The position numbers were made by a program, and so were the translations under genes. From Oceanibium sediminis (GTDB lineage: Bacteria > Pseudomonadota > Alphaproteobacteria > Rhodobacterales > Rhodobacteraceae), in contig NZ_QGNX01000005.1 in NCBI RefSeq assembly GCF_003265325.1, positions 1 to 64,000 on the forward strand: 64,000 nt of DNA, read 5' to 3'. This document shows positions 50,048-58,722 of the stretch, one piece after another. Positions within the stretch are counted from its first letter, which is position 1; each line of letters opens with the position of its first letter. The notes beneath the pieces are model-generated. The model saw only the letters and a program-made list of their open reading frames with translations. It searched no databases and was not told the DNA's origin.

Positions 50048-50494
50048 ATGACCACTGAAACCAAGACTCCCGTCCGCAGGCGCAGCACGCGCAAGCCCAA
50101 GATCGTCATCAACGCCAAGGACCTCGTCCATATCGAGGCCCTTGCCGAGGGGGCGATGCAGCGTAACCCCGAGTTGGCCGACCGCCTGCTCGACGAGATC
50201 GGGCGTGCCCGGGTCGTTGCCGACGCGAAGATGCCGAAAACCGTTGTCGGGATCGGCAGCACCCTGACCTATGTCGACGAGACGAGCGGCCAGGAGCGGC
50301 GCGTGACCCTGGTCTATCCCGAGGATGCCGACATCGCGCGCCAGCGGGTATCCGTGATGACGCCCATCGGCGTAGCCCTGCTGGGCCTGTCCGAGGGCGC
50401 GTCCTTCCACTGGGAAACCCGTGACGGGCAGCGCCGCATGCTGACGGTCACCCGCGTCGAGCAGCCTGATCCGGTGGAGGGTGCAAAGGCGTGA
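50048..50494 (+). CDS. rnk: Nucleoside diphosphate kinase regulator Rnk (GreA/B C-terminal fold)
   Basis: A 148-residue protein. The N-terminal 55 residues are basic then helical (Rnk-type short coiled coil). The C-terminal domain from about residue 70 is the FKBP-like GreA/GreB fold: V-G-I-G-S-T-L-T-Y-V-D, V-Y-P-E-D-A-D and S-V-M-T-P-I-G-V-A-L-L-G-L-S-E-G. It probably binds RNA polymerase near the secondary channel. The ATG has GAAAGGGG upstream. Confidence 0.88.
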   Translation: MTTETKTPVRRRSTRKPKIVINAKDLVHIEALAEGAMQRNPELADRLLDEIGRARVVADAKMPKTVVGIGSTLTYVDETSGQERRVTLVYPEDADIARQRVSVMTPIGVALLGLSEGASFHWETRDGQRRMLTVTRVEQPDPVEGAKA

Positions 50495-50602
50495 TGCCGC
50501 CCCGGCCGGACACGGCCGACCCCGAACCCGACCACCCGCCCCGAAGCGCGGCCCCCTGACATGATCGTCGCCGGGGCAGGGCGGCGGGGCGGGTGGCGCT
50601 TT

Positions 50603-50626
50603 CCGGCGGCATCCTCCGCCGGTTTT
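50603..50626 (+). terminator. Intrinsic terminator after rnk
   Basis: A 7-bp stem CCGGCGG/CCGCCGG (50603-50609 with 50616-50622) with a 6-base loop is followed by TTTT. It lies 109 bases after the rnk stop, facing the converging FCD regulator. Confidence 0.7.
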
Positions 50627-50646
50627 CCCGCCCGTGATGCGGGGGC

Positions 50647-51333
50647 TCAGCCCTCGCCGCGCATGGCCGCCTCGATCACCGCGAGGTGCCGCGCCATCGC
50701 CGCGAAGGCGGCGTCGGGGTCCGCGGCGGCGATCGCGTCGACGATGTCGCCATGCTGGTCGCTGTGCCCGGTGCGGAACTCGTCCGCGCCGAGGCGCCGG
50801 TAGGTGCGATACCAGCCGCGTTGCCATGCGGCGCGGCGGCGCGTTCCCGAAAGATAGTCCAGTAGGCCGATCAGCACCGGGTTGCCAGCGGTCTGCGCCA
50901 GCGCCCTGTGGAAGGCGTCATCCGCCTGTTCGCAAGCCGCGCTGTCGGGCGCGGCGTGCCCGTCCGCCACCTTTCGGCGCAGGTAGGCCACGTCCGGCGG
51001 GTCTGCCCGGCGCGCGGCCTCGGCCGCGACCTGCGGTTCGACCAGCATGCGCGCGCGCATCAGGTCGGGCGGCGTCACGCCTTCCAGCAAGACGGTTTCG
51101 CGCAGGGGCAGGTGGCGTGGGCGGGGGCCGCGGAAAGTGCCCTGTCCGACGTGGCGCCAGAGCTCTCCGTCGCGCTCCAACGCGGCGAGCGCGTTGCGCA
51201 GGGTCTGACGGCTGCAGTCCAGCCGCTGTGACAGGTCACGCTCGGCCGGCAGCCTGTCCCCGGCGCAGGGGGCCAGTTGGTCCAGCGTGTCGCGAAGCTG
51301 TGCGCTGATCGTCGCCGTGTTATGTCTGACCAT
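50647..51333 (-). CDS. GntR-family transcriptional regulator, FCD domain
   Basis: A 228-residue regulator with an N-terminal winged helix (G-D-R-L-P-A-E-R-D-L-S-Q-R-L-D-C-S-R-Q-T) and an FCD domain with R-A-R-M-L-V-E-P-Q near residue 95 and late H-S-D-Q-H-G-D-I. It is divergent from the TauE/SafE permease with an 87-base gap holding two CCAAT-type repeats (ACCAAT near 51354 and 51371), so it probably controls that permease. Start ATG at 51333. Confidence 0.85.
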   Translation of the reverse strand: MVRHNTATISAQLRDTLDQLAPCAGDRLPAERDLSQRLDCSRQTLRNALAALERDGELWRHVGQGTFRGPRPRHLPLRETVLLEGVTPPDLMRARMLVEPQVAAEAARRADPPDVAYLRRKVADGHAAPDSAACEQADDAFHRALAQTAGNPVLIGLLDYLSGTRRRAAWQRGWYRTYRRLGADEFRTGHSDQHGDIVDAIAAADPDAAFAAMARHLAVIEAAMRGEG

Positions 51334-51420
51334 GGGTCCGCCTTTCGATGCGTACCAATTTGCAGACCAATCATCCTTCATGCAAGCAGGGCGACACCGA
51401 CCTTCGAAAGGAATCCCGGA

Positions 51421-52170
51421 ATGTTCGAGTTCGTCCTTCTCTGCGTTGCGGGGTTCGCCGCGGGTGTGCTCAACGCCGTTGCGGGCGGGGGCACCTTCCT
51501 GAGCCTGCCGGCGCTGATCTATGTCGGCGTGCCCCCGGTCAGCGCCAATGCGACGGCGACCCTGATCGCGCTGCCCGGCTATCTGAGCAGCGCCTGGGGC
51601 TTTCGCGACGACATGCAGGCCGAGGGCAGCCTTGGCCTGCGCGAGATCCTTCTGGTGGCGGCGCTCGGCAGCATCATCGGCGCACTTCTGCTGATCGTCA
51701 CCCCGGGCGAGACGTTCCTCTGGGTCGTGCCCTGGCTGCTGCTTCTGGCGACAATCCTGTTCGCGAGCGGCCCGTACCTGCTGGCCGCCGTGCGCCGGCG
51801 CGGTCTGGGGGACGCGGGGCCGGTGCTGTCGGCGGGCGCGATCCTGGCGGTGTCGATCTACGGGGGCTACTTCAACGGCGGTCTCGGGATCATGCTGCTC
51901 GCCACCTTCGGGCTGATCGGCTATCGCAACCTGCACGGGATGAACGGGCTGAAGAACGTTCTCGCGGTCGTGCTGTCGCTGATCTCGGCGCTTGCCTTCA
52001 TCGCCGCCGGGTTGATCGTCTGGGACCTGGCGCTGGGCATGGCGGTGAGCGCGGCGCTGGGCGGCTACGTCGGCGCGCGGATGAGCCGGCGGATCGTCAG
52101 GACAGACCTGTTGCGCCACTTCGTGACCGGGGTCGGGGCCACGATGGCGCTGGCCTTCTTCCTGACCTGA
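51421..52170 (+). CDS. TauE/SafE (TSUP) family membrane transporter
   Basis: A 249-residue inner-membrane protein with about eight hydrophobic segments. The TSUP repeat motif appears as G-V-L-N-A-V-A-G-G-G-T-F near residues 14-25 and G-Y-F-N-G-G-L-G-I near 150. Members export sulfite, sulfoacetate or other organic anions. The FCD regulator next to it suggests a small organic acid, possibly sulfonated; this is inferred. An AAAGGA site precedes the ATG. Confidence 0.87.
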   Translation: MFEFVLLCVAGFAAGVLNAVAGGGTFLSLPALIYVGVPPVSANATATLIALPGYLSSAWGFRDDMQAEGSLGLREILLVAALGSIIGALLLIVTPGETFLWVVPWLLLLATILFASGPYLLAAVRRRGLGDAGPVLSAGAILAVSIYGGYFNGGLGIMLLATFGLIGYRNLHGMNGLKNVLAVVLSLISALAFIAAGLIVWDLALGMAVSAALGGYVGARMSRRIVRTDLLRHFVTGVGATMALAFFLT

Positions 52171-52192
52171 TCGCGCGCCGCGCCTGCAAGGG

Positions 52193-53845
52193 CTACCGGT
52201 GGTCGCAGCCGATCTGGAACCCGCTGTCGCAATGCGCGATCAGGCGCGCGGTGTCCGCGTCGCTCCAGTTGCGCGGCTCTGTGACGGCGACCCAGGGCCC
52301 GACGTAGTCCGCGCCGTAGTAGGAATGCCCGTGACCCGCAGGCGCTGCCGTCGACAGGGCCATGTCCACCGCCAGCTGGAACTGCGTCACCACCGGCATG
52401 AAACGCATGTCGGGCGAGACGTCCGGGGCGGGCGCTTCGTTCATCCAGGACGGCGCGCGGAACAGGGATGCGGGCTCGTAGAACACGATCGGATCGCTGG
52501 CGTATTGCAGGTAGACGAGGCGCATGTTGCCCCATCCCTCCGGTCCGCCAGCGCTTTGGGTATGCGACGCGAAGCGTACCAGCCGCCCGTCGCCCAGCAC
52601 CGGGGCGACGAAGGGGCTGTCGGGGTTGCGCGATTCCACTACCCCCTGCCAGGTGGCCGAGGGGAACGGCGGCCCCGCCCAGAGCGCGCCGTTGATCGGA
52701 TCGTCCAGCAGCGCGAACAGGTCCGTCCCGTGCATCGAGGACCAAGCCCCAAGGCTGAGCCCGTGGATGTAGAGCCGCGGCCTTGTGTCCTTCGGCAGGT
52801 CGCGCCAGTAGCGATGGACCGCGCCGATCAGCGCCTCCGCCTGGTCGAGGCCGGCGCGCGTCTCAAGGATCAGGGCAAGGGGCGATTGCAGGTAGGAATA
52901 CTGCACGGCGACCGTCGCGATATCGCCGCCGTGCATGTACTCGACCGGATCGACCGCACCGGGGTCGAGCCAGCCGGTGCCCGTGGGCAGGGCCACGATC
53001 AGCACCTCGCGCTCGAAGCCGCCCTGGCGCTTCAGCTCCTCCAGGGCGACCTTGGCGCGCTCTTCCGGGGTGTCCGCCTGGGCAAGGCCGACGTAGATGC
53101 GGATCGGGCGCTTCGCGTCGCGCCCGGTGAAGGCGGCGATATCGGCGGCGTCCGGTCCCGATGTCACGTAGTTCCGCCCCGGCTGGCCGAGCGCGCCCCA
53201 GTCCACAAGTGAGCCCGGCCCGCCGGTCACGCCCGCCAGCTCGGGGGCGGGGGGCGCGGTGTCGAACAGCTCCTGCGCTTTGGTGAACGAGGTGTCGAGC
53301 GCGGTAATCACCCGATCCAGCACCCCGTCGCGGGTGGCGACCAGCAGGAAAAGCGCCGTCAGGACGAACCCCGCGACATTGGCCGCCCGCGCGGGCATGT
53401 AGCGATACAGCCGGACGCGGACGCGATCGAACAGCCATTGCAGCGCGATCCCGACGAGGACCAGCAGCACGAAGACAACGGCTGCCAGCAGGACGGTCTT
53501 GAGCGTGTGCGCATTCTCGAGCAGGGGCATGCCCATCCGCTCGCGGATGCCGTTCTGCCAGTCGTTGGTTCTGAACAGGTTCACGCCCAGGATCAGCGCT
53601 ACGGGCACGCCGACCACCAGCCGCAGCGCGGTGGCGGTGCGCCCGGACGGCTCGCGCAGCTCCATCAGCCGCCAGATGGAGATCATGCCCCGCCCGATCA
53701 TGTAGCCAAGCGCCGTGACCAGCCCACCGAGCCCCCCCTGCACGACCCAGTCGCGCGGGATCAGCGTCGGCGTCAGCGAGGCGGCGAAGAACAGCAGCCC
53801 CAGCGCCAGCGGCAGGACGTATACGTGACGGCGGATCTTTTTCAT
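52193..53845 (-). CDS. Membrane-anchored alpha/beta hydrolase (Abhydrolase_9 type)
   Basis: A 550-residue protein. The N-terminal 200 residues hold about four membrane helices. The C-terminal domain from about residue 250 is an alpha/beta hydrolase with the nucleophile elbow H-G-L-S-L-G (Ser near residue 370). This layout matches PF10081/PF15420 proteins, some of which are lipid or ester hydrolases. It is the last gene of an HlyD-DUF2955 operon; its ATG overlaps the previous stop by 4 bases. It may process a lipid or hydrophobic compound handled by that efflux unit. Substrate unknown. Confidence 0.8.
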   Translation of the reverse strand: MKKIRRHVYVLPLALGLLFFAASLTPTLIPRDWVVQGGLGGLVTALGYMIGRGMISIWRLMELREPSGRTATALRLVVGVPVALILGVNLFRTNDWQNGIRERMGMPLLENAHTLKTVLLAAVVFVLLVLVGIALQWLFDRVRVRLYRYMPARAANVAGFVLTALFLLVATRDGVLDRVITALDTSFTKAQELFDTAPPAPELAGVTGGPGSLVDWGALGQPGRNYVTSGPDAADIAAFTGRDAKRPIRIYVGLAQADTPEERAKVALEELKRQGGFEREVLIVALPTGTGWLDPGAVDPVEYMHGGDIATVAVQYSYLQSPLALILETRAGLDQAEALIGAVHRYWRDLPKDTRPRLYIHGLSLGAWSSMHGTDLFALLDDPINGALWAGPPFPSATWQGVVESRNPDSPFVAPVLGDGRLVRFASHTQSAGGPEGWGNMRLVYLQYASDPIVFYEPASLFRAPSWMNEAPAPDVSPDMRFMPVVTQFQLAVDMALSTAAPAGHGHSYYGADYVGPWVAVTEPRNWSDADTARLIAHCDSGFQIGCDHR

Positions 53846-54867
53846 GAAGTCTCCGTGAGGGGCGCGCCGCGCCAGTTCGTCAGCCCGTCGAGCAGCGCCA
53901 CGGCGAAAGCGGCCGAGAATGCTCCGGCCAGGGTCAGAACGATGCGCGTGAAGGTGGCATAGCCCGGGTCCTGGGTGCTGAGCGCCCCGGCGACGATCGC
54001 CAGCGCAACCGAGAAGGCGTATTGGTAGACCATGCTCTGGTGCCGCCCGAACAGCATCTTCTGGCCCAGCCACAGCCCGCCGAGGAAGATCAGGACCAGC
54101 AGCACCGGCAGATGCGGGCTCAGCAGGAACAGCCCGAGCACCGCCATCGCCACCGCGCCGCCGTAAAACGTCGCGCGGACGCGCTGCAACGCCTCGGAAA
54201 ACACCGCGCGGCGGGTGGGGAAGACCAGCACCATCGCCGCGACCACGGCCATCATCAGGTCAGAGGGCTGCATCACCGCGTAAAGCCAGAAGCTGAGGGC
54301 CAGCAGCACCGTCGCGCGGATCGCCGCGCCGACGGTCGCGTTGCCGCGCCCGGGCGTCGGATCGTCCACGTGTTTCGCCTGGGTTCTTGCCGGCACCAGC
54401 CAGTAGACCAGCAGCCCCACCACCAGCGTGACCAGCGCGGCCTGGGTGAACCCGTCGCGCAGGGCCTCGACCGTCGCGTTGCCATGCATCCCCATGACAG
54501 AGATCAGCACCGTGATGATGACGATCAGCATCCCGGCCTGCGTGCCCGAGCGCAGGATCAACAGGAAACCGGCGAAATAAAGCGCCCACATCGCGGTGAC
54601 ATAGACCAGTGGCATCGGGCGCAGCCATTCGACGAACCAGGTCATGATCCAGGGCATGACGATCATCGCGAGGACGCCGCCGATCAGCTTGGCCGGATCG
54701 AACGCCTTGCGCTGCGCCCCGATCAGCCCCACGGGCAGCGCCGCGACGATCGGGGGCAGCGCGGGGTTCAGCAGCGGGATCGCGGCGAAGGCCAGCGCGC
54801 CGGTCAGCCCGAGGCGCAGCCCGAAGTTCGGATCCTCACGCGCGTCGGGTCTGGGGGTGACATACAT
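53842..54867 (-). CDS. DUF2955 family membrane protein (FUSC-like efflux component)
   Basis: A 341-residue integral membrane protein with two blocks of four to five helices separated by a cytoplasmic segment near residues 165-185 (A-R-T-Q-A-K-H-V-D-D). DUF2955 proteins resemble the FUSC/AaeB aromatic-acid exporters and pair with HlyD-type adaptors. The start ATG at 54867 lies 7 bases after the HlyD stop. It probably exports an organic compound across the inner membrane with the HlyD protein. Confidence 0.82.
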   Translation of the reverse strand: MYVTPRPDAREDPNFGLRLGLTGALAFAAIPLLNPALPPIVAALPVGLIGAQRKAFDPAKLIGGVLAMIVMPWIMTWFVEWLRPMPLVYVTAMWALYFAGFLLILRSGTQAGMLIVIITVLISVMGMHGNATVEALRDGFTQAALVTLVVGLLVYWLVPARTQAKHVDDPTPGRGNATVGAAIRATVLLALSFWLYAVMQPSDLMMAVVAAMVLVFPTRRAVFSEALQRVRATFYGGAVAMAVLGLFLLSPHLPVLLVLIFLGGLWLGQKMLFGRHQSMVYQYAFSVALAIVAGALSTQDPGYATFTRIVLTLAGAFSAAFAVALLDGLTNWRGAPLTETS

Positions 54868-54874
54868 GGTCTGC

Positions 54875-55975
54875 TCAGTGCAGGTAGCTGGCCCAGGACC
54901 GCAGCCGCTGGATGCCCCGCGCAAGATAGGCGATCGGCCCGCTGGTGTCGCCATCGGCGAAGACGACCGCATGCACCTTGCCGCCGACGCGGACCGCGCG
55001 CGGCCAGGCCTCCATCCCGCCGTCAAGCTCTATGCGCACGGGAATCCGCCGCGCCGGCTCGAACCAGCGGTTCGCGGGCTGGTTGACGACAAGCCCGCCC
55101 TGTTCGTTGCGCCCCGGAGCGATCCCCCAGGCGATGCTCTGCACGCGCCCCTCGAAGATGCGCCCCGGGACGGCGTCGAACAGCAGGCGCGCCGGATCGC
55201 CGGGATCGATGCCCTGCAACTGGTTCTCGCGCAGATCGACGGTGATCCAGGCCGCTTCGGCATCGATGAAAGTCAGCGCCGGGTTGCCCGCCCCGACGAA
55301 CTGCCCCTCGGACAGGGTGACATTGGTGACCACCCCGAGGTGCGGCGCGGTGACCGTCGTCGAGGCGAGGTCGTACTGCGCTTGTTCCAGCTGCGCCTCG
55401 GCGGCGGTGATGGCGGGGTTGTCCGCCCCGCCCGAGCCGAGCTGCGCGCGCGCGCTGTCCAGGTTGGCCTGCGCGCTTTCCAGACCCGCCTCGGCCTGTG
55501 CGACGCTGGCGCGCGCCTGGTCGCCCTGGGCGGGCGAGGCGATGCCGCGCTCTTCCAGGCGGAAGGTGCGCTCGGCCTCGGCGCGGGTGTTCTCAAGGGC
55601 CGTGCGGGCCTGGGTGACGGCGGCCTGCGCCGCCACCAGCGACGCGCTGGAAGCGTCTATGTTCTGTACCGCCTGCTCAAGGTTCGCCTCGGCCCGGCGC
55701 ACGGCCAGCTCGTAGGGCCGCGTATCGATGGAGAACAGCGGATCCCCCGCGGCGACCACGGCGTCGTCCTCCACGTGCACGGCGGTGATCTCTCCCGACA
55801 CGCGGGGGGCGATCTGAACCACTTGGGCCGACACGACCCCGCGTGAGGACGCCGGGGTCAGCCGGTCTGTCAGCGCGTAAAGGACGACCAGGATCACCAG
55901 CAGGACCACGACGCCGATGGCGACGCCCTTCGCGCTGCTTGCGCCAGGCTCGGTCTGGGGAGTGTTCTCGCTCAT
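54875..55975 (-). CDS. HlyD/EmrA-family periplasmic adaptor protein
   Basis: A 366-residue membrane-fusion protein. One N-terminal helix at about residues 17-37, a split lipoyl-like domain (V-V-Q-I-A-P-R-V-S-G-E-I-T-A-V near 50-64), a long Ala/Gln/Glu-rich coiled-coil hairpin (about 90-215) and a beta-barrel domain follow in the usual order. It joins the DUF2955 pump to the periplasm or an outer-membrane channel. First gene of the three-gene operon; a TTACAATGCGC motif lies about 25 bases upstream of the start. Confidence 0.88.
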   Translation of the reverse strand: MSENTPQTEPGASSAKGVAIGVVVLLVILVVLYALTDRLTPASSRGVVSAQVVQIAPRVSGEITAVHVEDDAVVAAGDPLFSIDTRPYELAVRRAEANLEQAVQNIDASSASLVAAQAAVTQARTALENTRAEAERTFRLEERGIASPAQGDQARASVAQAEAGLESAQANLDSARAQLGSGGADNPAITAAEAQLEQAQYDLASTTVTAPHLGVVTNVTLSEGQFVGAGNPALTFIDAEAAWITVDLRENQLQGIDPGDPARLLFDAVPGRIFEGRVQSIAWGIAPGRNEQGGLVVNQPANRWFEPARRIPVRIELDGGMEAWPRAVRVGGKVHAVVFADGDTSGPIAYLARGIQRLRSWASYLH

Positions 55976-56166
55976 CGGCTCACCTTTCGATTGTGTCCCA
56001 ACTTACAATGCGCTTGTCCTGGGTGAAAGCGGAACTAATTCATAAGCACCCGCTTGGCGATACGGTAACCGATGACGTCGGGTCCGCCACCTGCTTGGAG
56101 GGGTAGGAAGCCCGGCGTTCTGGGACTACTTGCGGCGGTATGCTGGATCCAACGCAGGAGATTCCG

Positions 56167-57810
56167 ATGAAGCAGACAATGACCGCCGCCCTTGCGGCGA
56201 GCCTCGTTTTCGCAGGTGCCGCCATGTCCCAGGACGCCCCGCTTTCCGCCGAGGCCGCAGACCCCCTTACCTTGGGCTGGATGCAGGGCTTTCCGCCCCC
56301 CGAAGACAAGATCATCCGCTTCACCGACCCCGATTACTTCGCCTTCCCGAAGCTGCGCTGGACGGTCTGCCATTTCCGCCAACTGATGCCCAACACGGCC
56401 GTGCGCAACGGCTCGGCCGGGGCCGATGCGCTGCCGGTCGATCCCGATGCCGGGCTTGATAGCGTGACCTTCACGCCGCTCGGCGCGGACGCGGTGATGA
56501 CCTGGGACGCCGCCTTTGACGCCAATTACACCGACGCGATCCTGGTGATGCACCACGGCCGCATCGTCTACGAGCGTTATGACGGCTGCATGGACGAACA
56601 CGTGCTGCACGGCGCGATGTCAGTCACGAAGTCCATCACCGGCCTGATCGGCGAGGTGCTGGTCGCCAACGGCCAGGTCGACGAAAACGCCCTGATGGGC
56701 GATCTGATCCCCGAGTTGTCCGACAGCGCCTTCGGCGACGCCACCGTGCGCCAGGTGCTGGAGATGACGACCGCCCTCGACTATTCCGAGGATTATTCCG
56801 ACCCCAAGGCGGACGTCTGGATCTACGCCCAGGCCGGCAGCACGCTGCCCCCGCCCGAGGGTTACACCGGGCCGCGCAGCTACTTCGGCTTCCTCGAAAC
56901 GGTCCAGAAAGATGGCGAGCATGGCGAGGCGTTCGGCTATCGCACCATCAACACCGACGCGATGGGCTGGCTGATCGCGCGCACCACCGGCATGAACGTG
57001 GCCGACTGGCTGGCCGAAAACGTCTGGACCCGGATCGGGACCGAGCGTGAGGCCTTCTTCACCGTGGATTCCACCGGCACGCCCTTTGCCGGGGGCGGCT
57101 TCAACGCCACCCTGCGTGACATGGGCCGCCTTGGTCAGTTGATCCTGGACAACGGTGCCTGGCGCGGCGAGCAGGTCCTGCCCGAAGCCGCCATTGCCCG
57201 CATCCGCGAGGGCGGCGATCCCGAGGCCTTCGCCCGCGCGGGTTACGAGTTGCTGCCGGACTGGAGCTATCGGGGCATGTGGTGGGTCAGCCACGACGAC
57301 CACGGCGCTTTCGCCGCGCGCGGCGTGCATGGCCAGACGATCTGGATCGATCCGACCGCCGACATGGTCATCGTGCGCTTCGCCTCCAACCCGGTGGCGG
57401 GGAACGCGGCGAACGACCCGACCTCGCTGCCCGCTTACCGCGCGGTTGCGGACTACCTGATGGCCCAGGACAGCGACCCGCAGCTGGTCGGGCGCGAGTG
57501 GTTCGTCGAGGATATCGGCGGCGCGGGCGTGATCGACAATTCCCCCGCCAGCCTAGTCTTCCTGCCCGAGGGGCGGCTGGCCGGAAACGCCAGCTGCAAC
57601 CGCATCCTCGGCGGCTACGAGGTGGACGGCAGTGCGATCACGCTTTCCCCCGCAGGCACCACGATGATGGCCTGTCCGGAGGCGCTGATGATGCAGGAAC
57701 GCAAGATGCTGGACCTGCTGGGTCAGGTCGCGTCGTTCGAGGTCACCGACACCGGCGCGCTTGTCCTGAGCGCGGCGGACGGCAGCGCGATCACCGCCCG
57801 CCGGCGCTGA
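56167..57810 (+). CDS. Secreted beta-lactamase-fold serine hydrolase with C-terminal META domain
   Basis: A 547-residue protein with a signal peptide (M-K-Q-T-M-T-A-A-L-A-A-S-L-V-F, cleavage near A-M-S). The main domain, about residues 95-440, is a class-C beta-lactamase/6-aminohexanoate-hydrolase fold with S152-V-T-K155 as catalytic S-x-x-K, a Tyr in Y-R-T-I-N near residue 260 and H-G-Q-T near 393. Residues about 445-547 resemble a META/HslJ domain (L-A-G-N-A-S-C-N-R-I-L-G-G-Y, then M-M-A-C-P-E-A-L-M). It may hydrolyse esters or amides in the periplasm. The ATG has AGGAG six bases upstream. It is followed by a strong terminator. Confidence 0.85.
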   Translation: MKQTMTAALAASLVFAGAAMSQDAPLSAEAADPLTLGWMQGFPPPEDKIIRFTDPDYFAFPKLRWTVCHFRQLMPNTAVRNGSAGADALPVDPDAGLDSVTFTPLGADAVMTWDAAFDANYTDAILVMHHGRIVYERYDGCMDEHVLHGAMSVTKSITGLIGEVLVANGQVDENALMGDLIPELSDSAFGDATVRQVLEMTTALDYSEDYSDPKADVWIYAQAGSTLPPPEGYTGPRSYFGFLETVQKDGEHGEAFGYRTINTDAMGWLIARTTGMNVADWLAENVWTRIGTEREAFFTVDSTGTPFAGGGFNATLRDMGRLGQLILDNGAWRGEQVLPEAAIARIREGGDPEAFARAGYELLPDWSYRGMWWVSHDDHGAFAARGVHGQTIWIDPTADMVIVRFASNPVAGNAANDPTSLPAYRAVADYLMAQDSDPQLVGREWFVEDIGGAGVIDNSPASLVFLPEGRLAGNASCNRILGGYEVDGSAITLSPAGTTMMACPEALMMQERKMLDLLGQVASFEVTDTGALVLSAADGSAITARRR

Positions 57811-57821
57811 GCCCGGCCTGA

Positions 57822-57848
57822 CCGGGCGCGCGACTGCGCCCGGTTTTT
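57822..57848 (+). terminator. Intrinsic terminator after the serine hydrolase gene
   Basis: CCGGGCGC (57822-57829) pairs with GCGCCCGG (57836-57843) around a 6-base loop, followed by TTTTT. It lies 12 bases after the stop codon. Confidence 0.88.
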
Positions 57849-57925
57849 CCGATCCCATCGGCAGGGGCCCGGCGTGGGGGGCGGTGTGGCGCGCCGCAGC
57901 GCCGCACCCTTTGAATTGGTATTTA

Positions 57926-57937
57926 CAATGCGCATTG
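57926..57937. promoter_or_regulatory. Palindrome CAATGCGCATTG upstream of the fau-nnrS operon
   Basis: A perfect 12-base palindrome about 85 bases before the 5-formyl-THF cyclo-ligase start, within ATTTACAATGCGCATTGG. It may be an operator, or overlap a TACAAT -10 element. The regulator is unknown. Confidence 0.4.
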
Positions 57938-57961
57938 GCGGATCTACCCATTGATCCGACA

Positions 57962-58006
57962 TGCCGGCAACGGGGCAAGGTGCAGTCCCCCCGTAGGGCC
58001 CCGGCA
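57962..58006 (+). ncRNA. Structured 5' leader of the 5-formyl-THF cyclo-ligase gene, riboswitch-like
   Basis: Two nested stems can form: P1 TGCCGG/CCGGCA (57962-57967 with 58001-58006) and P2 ACGGGG/CCCCGT (57970-57975 with 57989-57994). They are separated by a 2-by-6 internal loop and close on a 13-base loop. P1 ends two bases before the ribosome site GGAAGGAG. A short stem-loop-stem at the ribosome site of a folate gene suggests a translational folate riboswitch, for example THF-II type. I could not match its consensus, so this is a candidate only. Confidence 0.4.
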
Positions 58007-58020
58007 GGAAGGAGCGCGTT

Positions 58021-58722
58021 ATGACCGATCGCGACCGGACGGGCCGCTACGCCTCACCCCCCTGCATGGCCGGGGAGGTCGCGCCGGAATACTTCGATCC
58101 GCTGGCGGTCGACCCCGATCAGGCGCGCGACGTGGCCCGCTGGCGGCGGGCGGAACGCAGCAGGCTGCGCGCCGCGCGCCAGGCACTGACCGTGCAGGAG
58201 CGTGCCGCGATCGACCTCGCACTTGCCGGACACTTGCGGGACCTGCTGGAAACGCGCTTCGGCGCGCTGCGGGGCAGGGGGCTGTCCGCCTACTGGCCGA
58301 TCAAGGGCGAACCTGACCTGCGCCCGCTGATGAGCGCGTTGCACGAAGCGGGCGTGACCATCGCCCTGCCGCTGGTGGAAACCAGGGCCGCGCCGCTGGT
58401 GTTCCGCCGCTGGAGCCCGCAGACGAAAATGGTGCGCGGCGACTGGAACATCCCCGTCCCGCCCCCCGAGGCAGAGGCGCTGACGCCGCAGATCACGCTG
58501 GCCCCCCTCGTGGGGTGGGACTGCGCGGGCTATCGTCTCGGCTATGGCGGGGGGTATTTCGACCGTACGCTGGCGGCGCTGTCCCCGCGCCCGTTCACCA
58601 TCGGCACAGGGGTTCAGGCAGCAAGGCTGAAGACGATTTTTCCCCAGCCCCATGACATCCGCCTCGACGCGATTGTGACCGAGGCGGGGCCGCAGGTCTT
58701 GCCGGGGCCGGGGCAGTCATGA
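58021..58722 (+). CDS. fau: 5-formyltetrahydrofolate cyclo-ligase
   Basis: A 233-residue enzyme that converts 5-formyl-THF to 5,10-methenyl-THF with ATP. The family motif Y-W-P-I-K-G-E-P-D is near residue 97 and L-G-Y-G-G-G-Y-F-D-R-T near 176. The N-terminal R-R-A-E-R-S-R-L-R segment is an R/K-rich phosphate-binding region. Its length is slightly above the family norm because of an N-terminal extension. It fits the heavy methylene-THF traffic expected from the demethylases at the left of the window. The stop overlaps the nnrS start by 4 bases. Confidence 0.9.
   Translation: MTDRDRTGRYASPPCMAGEVAPEYFDPLAVDPDQARDVARWRRAERSRLRAARQALTVQERAAIDLALAGHLRDLLETRFGALRGRGLSAYWPIKGEPDLRPLMSALHEAGVTIALPLVETRAAPLVFRRWSPQTKMVRGDWNIPVPPPEAEALTPQITLAPLVGWDCAGYRLGYGGGYFDRTLAALSPRPFTIGTGVQAARLKTIFPQPHDIRLDAIVTEAGPQVLPGPGQS

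Noticed and set aside
57811-58020. 6S RNA gene upstream of fau, as in the ssrS-fau order of many Proteobacteria
   Set aside because: After the terminator and before the ribosome site there is too little room for a typical 6S RNA and I could not fold its long closing stem with a central bubble.
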